From the NCBI GenBank assembly GCA_958496175.1, contig OY292275.1, forward strand, positions 6,262,001 to 6,326,000: a stretch of DNA of 64,000 nt, given 5' to 3'. The position numbers and the translations under genes were made by a program. The stretch comes from Sisyra terminalis. Taxonomy: Eukaryota; Arthropoda; Insecta; Neuroptera; Sisyridae. Below the pieces are notes generated by a model, which was not told where the DNA came from, did not search any database, and worked only from the letters and a program-made list of their open reading frames with translations. Positions 23,582 through 33,576 of this stretch are shown piece by piece (position 1 is the stretch's first letter; every line of letters starts with the position of its first letter).

Positions 23582-25707
23582 AAACAAGCAAACAATTAAT
23601 ATTAAGCTCGGAAACTGTTTTTATTTTATTGAACTATGTAGTACGTACTCTGTAAATTATGTAATAATTAACCATAGAGGAAAAAATTGTCTTCGAAAAA
23701 AAAATTCTTACAAATATTATAAAGTGATGTATGTAGTAGTCAATTTTTTAATAAAAAAAAAAACATTATCAACCCTTAAATCATACTAAAATTTTTGTTC
23801 AACCGGCTAAGTAAATTCTAAGAAAAAAAAAACATTTTTTCACTTAAATTTTTATTTTTACAAAAGCCAATGAGGTAGGCTTTAATATTTTATTAATATC
23901 AATTCACCTATTAAGTATCATTAATATAACTTTCCGTGGCCGATTTATCATAATCTTAGACCCTTTTGATAAAATATAAGTTCTATGCGTTTAAGCACAA
24001 ATTGGGAAAATTTCAAAACAGAGACGGCAAAATATGAAATAAATTGGATAATAAAAGCCCTAAAGACTTATTTTTCTATTGGTTTTCGTCCTTTGTATTC
24101 AGGTGGTATATGTTTAAGTAATCCTCACTTGATTGATGTTGTAGATATTTTAAGTAAAGTGAAACATAATATTCTGAATCTACACATGTAAACGGCAAGA
24201 AAATATTAAAGGAATTTTTTATTACCAAAAAAAAGTCATTAAATACCTTAATCAAAGAAATAACAGAAATGCATATTAAAAAGATTGGTTATTGATTTAT
24301 AACATCAATTTATATGATGAGGGTTGTTTTAAGCGCCGTTATGCAACGGCCATCATTAAAAATTGTTTCCAAGGGTTGTTTATTTTATATTATTCAGCGT
24401 GCTTCATATGAATAATCGACTTGCAAACATACCAGTGTAACACATATTCATTGTACTGAAATTAATATTTCGTAAGTAAAAGATTAAAGTCATTTAAAAG
24501 TGGCGCTAAAAAGTTGGGAAATGGACTCGGTTCATTTAACACGCTAACCCAAATATCTCTCATTGCACCATTTAAAATCTACATTAACCCAAATATGCAA
24601 AGCTCGAAGAGCTTTGCATATTAAATTAATCGACGTCAAATGAAATAAATGTTTTAGGCATTAGAACAACGAAATTGTATTGAAATAAATTATTTCTCGC
24701 GCATCTTCATATCCTATAATATACCATCATAGAACTCATATATTTATGCGATAAGGGATGAGGTAATATTTAATGTCTATATAAAATGCAAATGCACTAA
24801 TCACTTTCAAGCCTTAAACTTGTTTAGAAAATTAATGAACATTTGCGTGTGTGCTTATATCAATTTGCAATGCAGAAAATAATTATGTTTGCACATGCAA
24901 AACTTTGAAACGATATTATTTCAAATTGAACATTTCAACGTTTGAATTGCGCAATTGCGCTTTGAAAACTGAAACTGAAAATAATTTTTGGGGAAATTTC
25001 AACTTTCCGCCACTGTCGGGAAATGGCAATAAAAGTTTAATTGACTTACTAGTACGAAGTGAATTGAAACGTTTTCACAACGTTAAAAAAATGTGCAAGT
25101 CGTTGCAAATGTACGATGTAAGAATGAATTCTATTGGACGATTTTAGTTGTTGGCTGTTTGTTTGAAACTATTTATTGTGAAAAGTGTTTTCAACATAGT
25201 TTTAAGTTTGCATCGGTTTCGTGTGGACGATAAAAATTTAAGGTGACTTTGTGGGGGGAGAAATAAAAGAGAAGTTAGCACTTTAGTGGCCGAGCGTATC
25301 AAGTTTTATGTGGTACAAACAAAAATGAGTTGGTCGCAAGTTTCAAAGTTTTGCATTGAATTCAAAATATTTTTTGGTCATTTTTTTTAATTGAATTCTT
25401 CAGGGTTGAAAAATACCTGTGGATAGAAGCAAAACGAAAATAAATTCAATTTGGTCCAACATAATTTTCAAGATTATATATTTGGTCAATTTTAATTTGA
25501 GTTGATTAGTTTATCAAATTTGGTTTTTCAGGAAACCTAAAATTTTTAAGACAAGCAACATCTTCATTAAAAACTTATCTATTAATCATTAAAACAAAGT
25601 TATTTTCTTACATATTTTTTTTTTTTGATAATTCTCTAGCCTGATTTAGAAACAATGTGGATAATCGGGACACTTTAGAATAAATTTTTGGCTGATTTAT
25701 GAATATT
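23582..25707. other. Non-repetitive sequence, possible unique host DNA
   Basis: From 24300 to 25330 the base composition is less monotonous. A 98-codon plus frame (24851-25147) is open but matches no family that I know and lacks a convincing splice or Kozak context. The tract just before 25707 ends the Jockey relic. Confidence 0.4.
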
Positions 25708-27085
25708 TTTTTTTTCCCGTTTTTGTGTATTTGCAATCTGTCCCTGGACAATGAGCAAATCTGATCTACGTCCGCGCTCTATATTGAGTCAAATCAAGCT
25801 CCTTGAACTTACTCCCTGTGAGGCAATTCCAGAAACTATTGTTCTCTCCGCTGTTGTCCAGTAGGCTGATCGCCAGATGATTGGCATGGTCTTCCAGTCT
25901 TTTTTGATATTTTTGGCTGAATCTGGCGATCTCTTCTCTCACGGTGGTTACCTTTAAGTCTTTATGTATATCGTGGTTAGTGATATACCATGGGGCGTTC
26001 GTAATGAGTCTGAGTGTCTTAGACTGAAAGCGCTGTATGATATCCACATTGGAGTTGCTAGTTGTTCCCCACAGTTCGATGCCGTAGGTCCAGACTGGCT
26101 TCAGAATTACTTTGTATATCAGTAGTTTATTGTCCAGGGACAATTGCGACCTTCAACCAATCAGCCACTGCAGTTGACGGCATTTGGCTTTAAGCTGGTC
26201 TCTTTTGGCAGCTATATGTCTCCACCACGTTAGTCTTCTGTCCAGACCGGTTTTAGGACGACTTTATAGATCATTAGCGTACTTTCCAGGGACAGGTGCG
26301 ATCCGCGCCGTAATAGCCACCACAGCTCTCCTAACTTGTGCCCCAGTTGTTCGCGCTTTTTGGCGATATGTTCGCGCCATGTGAGTCGTCGGTCCAAATG
26401 AATTCCAAGATACTTTGCCTCTGTTGTCTGAGGTATTTGACGGTTGTTCATGAAGATGTGAGGGCAAGTATCTCTTTTGGTTGTGAATGTCACGTGCACC
26501 GACTTCTCTTCATTAATTTTTATTCTGCATCGGAGAAACCATTCCTGGAGCATATCTAAGGCGCCTTGTAATTTTTATGTGGCAGCTATGGGACAATGGT
26601 CGCTTGCCAGAATCGCTGTATCATCGGCAAAGGTAGCCATTGTGGAGCCGTTTACGGTTGGCATGTCCGCCGTGTATATTAAATATAGGACTGGCCCAAG
26701 GATGCTACCCTGTGGAACCCCTGATGTTATCTGGATAGCTGTTGATTCCGCCTCTTTGTATTTCACGAAAAATTTTCGATTTGATATGTTCGCCTCGAAG
26801 ACCTTGATGATTGGAGTGGGTAGCACTCTTTGGATTTTAAGTTTGAGTCCTTGATGCCATACTTTGTCGAAAGCTTGACTTACATCGAGGAAGACGGCAG
26901 AGCAGTAATTTTTTTGGTGCAGGGAGCTTATTATAGTTTGAGCTACTCTATGTACTTGCTCTGTGGTTGCGTGTCTTTGCCTAAACCCAAACTGGTAGGA
27001 TGGAATTACGGAACGTAAATTGACGAGAAAGTCTTGTGGTGAACCGTCGTTTGAGTTCTTTTCTTTTTTTCACATTATTGTAGCT
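25708..27085 (-). pseudogene. Jockey-clade reverse transcriptase relic, chimeric
   Basis: Minus-strand blocks in order: YQFGFRQRHATTEQV (about 26990), FLDVSQAFDKVW with a catalytic Asp (about 26890), GVPQGSILGPVLYLIYTADM and the active-site FADDTAI (26575-26826), KYLGIHLDRRLTWREHI (26230-26553), and the C-terminal LKPVWTYGIELWG ending at RART-stop (25766). The thumb segment from RRLTW to LKPVW occurs twice, about 153 bp apart (26245-26397 and 26092-26244), with only moderate protein similarity and a frameshift at the join. The insertion ends with a poly-A (T run on plus near 25707). The endonuclease and N-terminal RT are missing. Confidence 0.95.
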
Positions 27086-27110
27086 ACGGCTTATTTTCGG
27101 GAGATGCCTT

Positions 27111-27267
27111 ATTTTCGGAAAAAGACGGTAGTTTGCACGAAACATTGCAAAAAAAAAAAACTTAGTAAAAGTTTCCATCATTTCAAATTTTATAAACCAT
27201 TAAATCTAGTTAAAAAACGAGAAGCTCCAATGTTTGTCGCTTGCTTAATTTAAGGAATCAATTCGTC
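27111..27267. repeat. Direct repeat flanking a foldback element, copy 1
   Basis: TTTGCACGAAACATT, GTTTCCATCATTTCAA, TAAATCTAGTTAAAAAAC and GCTTGCTTAA recur in the same order at 28273-28413. Copy 1 abuts the 5' end of the Jockey relic. Confidence 0.75.
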
Positions 27268-27437
27268 AAAAACTTATTGATAAATATTCATGAGATTGTT
27301 ACAAGACAATGACTAAATGGATTTTTTTGAACTCATAGGAATTGGGACAACGCAATCACAACTAAATGTTTATTCAATTTTCAAAGTTTTGTCTATAGTT
27401 TCTATAATTTAATAAGCTCAAAAGCCAATATAAATAA

Positions 27438-28263
27438 TAGGGTGTTTTTTTTTCTGGGACTATTATTTTTTTTTTGTTCCCATGCCGAAATTTTGTTGGA
27501 AATACTTCAAAAAAAATTCCCTGAAAGTTTGAGCTCTTAATATTAATATTAAGTACTCGCTCACAGCGTGTGAATATTTTCCATTTAAAATACACGTAAA
27601 CTTTGATTTTTTTTTTGAAATTTGTATAGCTCAGCGGAATTTTATGGTATTGCCTCGCTCAAAGTCGAGATTTTTTTACAATTGTATGCTCTACAAAAGT
27701 GCCTATTGCGGCAAAATCGTAATTTACACGGGCGAGGTAGTACGGGTCACTAAGCCTTGATTTTTCATAGATTTCTCGTTTTTCTCTCAGTTATTCATGA
27801 ATTACAAGACCTACAGAAAAAATGTAAATGTCAAATTTATAGGAAATTTAATTTTCTACAAAAAAGTTCCAGAAAATCAAATTGCTAAGATTGATATTTC
27901 TCGAGATATTGAGCCTTGAATTTCTCGTACTATAAAATTTTAGGGGTTATTGAGTAAAATTTAAGAAAATATTAATTTTTTATTCCTTATTAAAAATAGC
28001 CACTTTTGTAGAGCATACAATTGTAAAAAAATCTCGACTTTGAGCGAGGCAATACCATAAAATTCCGCTGAGCTATACCAATTTCAAAAAAAAAATCAAA
28101 GTTTACGTGTATTTTAAATGGAAAATATTCACACGCTGTGAGCGAGTACTTAATATTAATATTAAGAGCACAAACTTTCAGGGAATTTTTTTTGAAGTAT
28201 TTCCAACAAAATTTCGGCATGGGAGCAAAAAAAAATAATAGTCCCAGAAAAAAAAACACCCTA
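27438..28263. mobile_element. Complete foldback DNA element, family A
   Basis: Ends TAGGGTG and CACCCTA are perfect inverses and begin inverted arms of about 270 bp (to about 27708 and from about 28000) around a unique loop of about 290 bp. ATAAATAA flanks both ends (27430-27437, 28264-28271), extendable to 9 bp if the first T belongs to the target. Long arms plus an 8-9-bp duplication fit MULE- or hAT-type transposition. Frames inside (27374-27595, 27990-28334) are arm artefacts. The loop contains no transposase. Confidence 0.92.
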
Positions 28264-28272
28264 ATAAATAAT

Positions 28273-28413
28273 CTACTTTTCCGATAAAGTTTGCACGAAA
28301 CATTACAAAATGAGTAAGTAAATGTTTCCATCATTTCAATTTTTATAAAACTATTAAATCTAGTTAAAAAACTAAAAAAGCTCCAACTTTTGCCGCTTGC
28401 TTAAATCAAGGAA
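28273..28413. repeat. Direct repeat flanking a foldback element, copy 2
   Basis: Second copy of the segment at 27111-27267, ending in AAGGAACCAATTC, where copy 1 has AAGGAATCAATTC. Together the copies bracket the foldback insertion. Confidence 0.75.
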
Positions 28414-29095
28414 CCAATTCAAAGCTCCAATCGAACAACGCTTTCGTGATGAATTCAATCGAACGAATTGATTTTGCGTTGAAAATTAAAAGCTCAGCTA
28501 TTTGCGTTAAGTCTTCCAATTGCCACGTTTCACTTCTTTTTTTTTTTTTGTTCATTTTGCCATTTGAAAACACCAATCGCGTTGACTCAATTTCGCCGAG
28601 CTTATGAGCTTTTAGGTGTGAGACTATACTCGGTTTATTGAACTTATATCCCGCCAAATATTTGTTCAAACCATCAGAAAAGTTGACTCGTTCGAATGTA
28701 GTCCAGTTGATTTTGATGTGCACTGTTGAATGGCAGGTGTACATGTAGATTTTGCAAATTGCATGTGGTAGTTTTGCGTCCCTATTAGCCAAACGGTGGT
28801 TATGAATGGAACGGGATCGGGATCGGGATGGGGATGGGGATGAGATGCAATCCATTACCCCGTTGGTCTGACACTTCAACATCGCGAGTCGCCTCAGTAT
28901 TAACTGCACAAACAAACGTTGCATTTGCAACTTGCAACTATGCAACCCTGTAGTCCGGCCACTCACCAGTGCTATAGCTATAGCACTGTCCCCAATCAAA
29001 TAATGCGCCGAGATAAATGACTTGTGATGACCCATTTTCAAAGGGTACTTTTTCAAATTTTGCCGTCGTTGCGTTTTATTTACTCCACGATTCAT
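28406..29095 (-). CDS. Unrecognised 229-codon open frame
   Basis: This is the longest open frame in the window and lies in an island less AT-rich than its neighbours. The predicted product is basic, with a Ser-Pro/Arg-Ser stretch around residues 86-96 (encoded by a GGGATC/GGGATG hexamer run at 28809-28840) and a Lys run from a T tract. I see no signal peptide, transmembrane segment or known domain. No splice context, Kozak or poly-A signal singles it out. Because a low-complexity, locally G+C-richer tract can stay open by chance, I treat it as a doubtful gene, possibly an exon or only an open stretch. Confidence 0.2.
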   Translation of the reverse strand: MNRGVNKTQRRQNLKKYPLKMGHHKSFISAHYLIGDSAIAIALVSGRTTGLHSCKLQMQRLFVQLILRRLAMLKCQTNGVMDCISSPSPSRSRSRSIHNHRLANRDAKLPHAICKIYMYTCHSTVHIKINWTTFERVNFSDGLNKYLAGYKFNKPSIVSHLKAHKLGEIESTRLVFSNGKMNKKKKRSETWQLEDLTQIAELLIFNAKSIRSIEFITKALFDWSFELVP

Positions 29096-30821
29096 TTCTC
29101 GTTTGTCCGTCGTTGTATCTGTCGTAGATTTATATTTGTATTAGGGGGCAACAAATAAATATCTTTATTTGCATTATGGCGACCGACGAGCTGTTGCAAA
29201 TCAGCAAGAATATTTCAAATTAAATAAGCAAACCGAGCGCATTTATTTATTCAAGCAGTTTATATTCCATTTTGAAATATATCTGCTTATGACCAGTCTG
29301 AAATGATTCCCTCATAAAAAAAAAACGTTGGTTTACATGCTAAATGAAAAACAGCTTCATTCGTTGACTTGCTACTATAAAAGGAAAACAAATTTCACTA
29401 AAAGTTGAAAAAAAGTTAAATTTCAAACTTTAATTCCTCTAAAATCACTGCTATTTTTGCAACATAGTTTTAAGCACTTAGAAAAAATCAACTTGATTAT
29501 CTTTTGAAAGAAAATCCCATGCAAACAAACTTAAAGCTTCTTTAAATATTTTGACACCCTATCATATTACAAAAATGTGCTTGGAAATATTCAAAGCTCT
29601 TACAATGAAACCGTCTATGACAAACTTTTGTTTGACAACCACTCCACAACTTCTTTATACCGTACAGAAGAAAAAAACTAAAGTCAATAAAAAATGTCAA
29701 AAGCCATACAAAACGCCGCCGCCGCCACTGACACTTTAAATTTCAGAGCTTTCAAAAAACTCTTAAGCTAGTTGCACATTTCAAGATATTATTTCAAGCG
29801 AAAAAAACCAGCGACAATTAATCAAATACAAGAAAAATTGTATTTAAAACCATTTAACATTTGAATTGTTTAATAAAACCAATGATTAATTTCTGTTCAG
29901 TGAATATTTTCGCTGTTTTTCCTTTGGAACAAAGGCAATTTTTATCAGACAATAGGAATACTGAAACAATCAAAACGGCAAATAATAAATACAAAAAATA
30001 CTTTGGTAAATTTTAAAAAAAAATAAACATTGAAACATAAGAGAAAAGAGGTACAATTCCATTGGAAAATCTACATAGAATAATTATTTCCAACAACATT
30101 TATTTATGCTTCCATTGAAATTTTCAAAACCAAAATAATAAATTCCCGTACGCTAATTCAACAATGCATTTTCATCGTAATTCAATAGATCCCATTAACT
30201 ATCGAACGTATTGAGAGCAAACAATAAAAAATCAAACCAAAAATAAAAAAAAAATATTTCAATGTACAAACACTTTAGTTAATCCCACGTTACTGCGAAT
30301 TTGCCCATACTACTCGAAAAACAATGTACAACTATAGTGTGGGCCATCGAAAATTTAATGTGAGGCTTTTTTATTCGTCTAGTTTAGTTGTGTTTTTACA
30401 AAAAAAAAAAAAAAAAAAAAAAAAAAAACACCCACCATTTCCAAGCTTTGCTAAAGCTCGGTTTTTTTTTTTTTGTTAATTTGTTAAAGGATAAGAAATT
30501 ACTTTTAAAAAAAAGGCAATTAAATCAAAAAAAATCAAGAGGAAAAAAAATTTTTTTAAGAAACAGAAACAGTTTTTATTATAGTTTCCTAAAATGATGT
30601 TTCTCCAAATGTTAAATTTAAATAGAAAGAACATTTTAATAATGATGTAGAGATAAAAAAATTTCCTCAAAGGATTCTCGATTTTTAGATCATCCTACAT
30701 AGTCTGAATCTTGGAAAATTTGCCGCAATGCATGGAAAAAATACAAACCTTATCATACAAGGGATGATTTGATTCCTTTACAAAGTTCCCATATGGACAC
30801 TGATCCGAATTTATAATTTAA
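29096..30821. other. Spacer, no gene accepted
   Basis: Contains a 29-base poly-A run (30400-30428) and other A/T homopolymers. The small frames at 29551, 30388 and 30476 are products of these runs. Confidence 0.5.
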
Positions 30822-31494
30822 CCCTTTGCACTCCGTTTGCAACTATATGTCGACATGATTGATTTCTTTGCAACTCCATTGGCGACTATATGTCGCTATC
30901 CTGCATACATGTTTTATTACCCCAAAAGGGTCTAAGTACCTGCAAAAGCAAGTACATACAAAATCTATACAAAACCATCCAAATAAAAATTAATAAACAA
31001 CCATTAAGTCACTTGAAATTAGTGAAACTTCTAGTTGATCAACTAGTTGGGGCTATCCTGAGCCTCGAGGTAGACCATTTACTTCTTCTTCGTCTGAAAT
31101 ACGACTAGATGGCAAATTACAGGTTTTGCGAAAAGGAACAAAGATGAACTGTCTCGTATGCTCCAGAGGAACAAGAAAGGACACTGACACGAAACATATG
31201 AACATTGTGACACTTGCCCAGAAAAGTCTAAGATGCATTTGGGAGATTGTTTTCTTAGATTCCATACTTTGAAAAGCTATAAAACTTATCAATAGTCATA
31301 AATTGTTGTTATTTTTGTTTAAATAAATTAATTTACTTATATATCGAGTGTTTTGAATGCAAATTTCTACGATTCCTTTTTTTTTCCTTTTTTTATTAAC
31401 TTTGTCTTAAGTCTAACATTTTAGCTAGAAATTGTAAAAATGTAAGCCGGAGTTACAGGAATGTCATATATAAAATATTCAAGAGTGGAAAGAG
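30822..31494. mobile_element. Internally deleted piggyBac element
   Basis: The left end is TTAA followed by CCCTTTGCACTCCG (30818-30835). The right end, read inverted, is TTAA followed by CTCTTTCCACTC (31498 downward). Both ends resemble piggyBac termini, and TTAA is the piggyBac target. The 673-bp interior holds the C-terminal part of the transposase and lacks the DDD catalytic core, so it is non-autonomous. Confidence 0.85.
30956..31295 (+). pseudogene. piggyBac transposase C-terminus (Cys-rich domain), frameshifted
   Basis: Three frame segments join up. PLSHLKLVKLLVDQLVG corresponds to the helical part before the C-terminal domain. GKLQVLRKGTKMNCLVCSRG supplies the first CxxC. EHCDTCPEKSKMHLGDCFLR, then FHTLKSYK and a stop at 31293 supply the second CxxC, the last Cys and the HT motif. 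This matches the cysteine-rich zinc-binding domain that ends piggyBac transposases and binds the element ends. Frameshifts lie near 31047 and 31198. The reverse frame at 31053-31292 is a shadow. Confidence 0.88.
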
Positions 31495-31495
31495 T

Positions 31496-33344
31496 TAAAA
31501 GCGGGTTAAACTTCCTGCTTAGAAAATGTGTCCCACTTCTAATCCTGTTATAAAAACTATTGATTTTCTTATAAATTTAAAATCATAAGACCATCATGGA
31601 TGTACGCCTTTTGTATAGAGTTTCGGAAAGTAATTGTAATCAGAAAATAATATTTTTCTTTACTTGTGCTATGGCACCAATCACTGAATTTGTGATAAGT
31701 ATTATTTTTTTCTAAGGTCTCTTTCGAATTCTCAGTTGGGTATCAAGACCTATGGTACTTAAAAAACGCTATGGTACTTAAAATAGTACTTCTACACGAT
31801 TGAAAAATTCGGTTGGTTTAAATTTCATCTATTTTTGATGATAAACTTAATTGAATTTACTTAGTTTTGAAATGATGGTTTTTACGTATCTTGTGATTTT
31901 CAAAAAAGTAGCCATGTTTTTGAGACTCTAGATAACAAGCAATTTGAGTTCAACTACAATTGAATCTGAACTTTCATATCCTTTAGAGAATTAAACTGAA
32001 CTTGGTTGTTCTGAGGTAAATACTGAGGAAATCCTAATTCAATTTTCATACGTAAAATGCAAATGAATTGTGTTTTGATTTAATATTGAATGTTTGCTAA
32101 GGGTTGGTGCATTTAATGATGCATTTTCTTTAGCTGTTTGATCCGCTATTTCATAATAAGAGGTACCAACATTTTCAGGTATCCCGATAAAGGACATAGG
32201 ACGATAAATATAGTGAATCGGCCCTAGAAGGGTATTTGGTTCATAATTTCAGGGTATGTTGGTACTATTAAGATACAATAATTCGGCAAGTTTCCGATCC
32301 CTATGTATTACTGTTTCTTCAAAAATCGAAAAAAGCTGGAAATCAGAAAAAAAATATTCTCAGAAACTTGTGAATCGATTTATTTGAATTTTGGATATGT
32401 TGTAGGGGCTGATCGTAGCTTTTAGAAAAAAAATAGAGCTTTATCGATTGATAAGATCCTTGAAAAAAGAGAGCTTTTTCGTTTAATTTTAATTTTTAAC
32501 CATGATACAATTTTTTCCAATTTATTTTCTTCCAATTCCCCATCCAATTTCCTTTAAAGTTATGAGTCTTTTAAATTTTCAAAAACGGTACGCCATATTG
32601 AAAAAAATTAAAAACCGATTTTTTTAAACAACAATTCATTATTGTAATAAACAGAAACAGAGCTTACTCGATTACTATACGAGTGTAAATAACAGAAAAT
32701 ATTAAAAACAATAATATGAAAACAGTTGTTTTCTATTAAATGAATTCAATCGTTAATATAAAAATTATTTTACATTAATGATTAAGTCCAAATCAAGTGT
32801 TATCTTATAAAATAATATGAATAATTTATATGAATAAATCGTTTTTGTTCTTTGAGTTTTAAAAGTTATTAAGAGCTATATATAGTAGCAATAGAGAGTA
32901 CATTTTTAAAAACGCTAAATATGAAAAATTTACTATTGTGATTATTTGGAAAAGCATTTCCAGTGTAGCATAGATGGTTATTGCCTCTGTGGTAAAGATG
33001 GAGGCATATTTTATGATACAATACATACCCTTATCCTCATATGAGCATTAAAATTGAAAAGCCAACAAGCTCATAATTATTCACCTTAGATCCGTGAAAA
33101 TATTTTTGAAATATGGCTAGAAATTTAAAGTTAAGCACTGAAACCTTTTATTACTTATTTGCATTCATGGTGCACACACTTGTTGAGCAGCACTTCACCT
33201 CATATGAAGATCTACAAAAATGACTCAATGACGGCTTTTGCTCTAAAAATGAATAATTTTTTTTTGGCATGGTATCCACAAATTGGCAGAAAAATAGCAA
33301 AAATACATAGTTAATAGAGGAGAAAATTTTGAATAAAATAAGCA
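31496..33344. other. Spacer with one dispersed repeat
   Basis: The segment 32170-32330 is related to 42450-42570 (listed separately). No gene was recognised elsewhere. Confidence 0.45.
32170..32330 (+). repeat. Dispersed repeat family with GTATGTTGGTAC word, copy 1
   Basis: Shares with 42450-42570 the order GGCCCTAGAAGGGTATT (GGCCCAGAAAGGTATT), TTCAGGGTATGTTGGTACT, then AAGTTTCCGATCC (AAGTTTCAGCTATC). GTACCAACAT at 32162 is the inverse of the ATGTTGGTAC at 32256, which would form a stem. Function and class unknown. Confidence 0.5.
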
Positions 33345-33576
33345 CAGTATAATCTCACTAATCCAGCACTTCGATAGATCGGCACATCCAATAATCCGGC
33401 ATCCTCCGCCCACGCCTCCCTCGCTCCTCTATACCTGTACATATATTTATTTCCTCTATGAAATACTTTATTTTATTCATTACCAATGACTTTTCACTAT
33501 AATCCAGTAATCCGAACATTCCAATAATCCGGCACCCTCCGGTTTTTAATAGTGCCGGATTAGTGAGATTACACTG
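33345..33576. mobile_element. pogo/Tigger-type MITE
   Basis: CAGTATAATCTCACTAATCC at the left and, inverted, CAGTGTAATCTCACTAATCC at the right. Such CAGTRTAATCTC...ATCCGGCA termini are those of pogo/Tigger elements (Tc1-mariner superfamily). The right flank is TA, and the left is CA where TA is expected. Length 232 bp, no transposase. The inner ATAATCCGGCATCCTCC and ATAATCCGGCACCCTCC are subterminal repeats. The minus frame at 33358-33666 merely crosses it. Confidence 0.88.

Noticed and set aside
27374..28334. Minus-strand frames of 73 and 114 codons
   Set aside because: They lie on the two arms of the foldback element and partly mirror each other; artefacts of the palindrome.
28968..28987. 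Perfect 20-bp palindrome AGTGCTATAGCTATAGCACT
   Set aside because: Single occurrence, no flanking structure or partner; not enough to call an operator or hairpin RNA.
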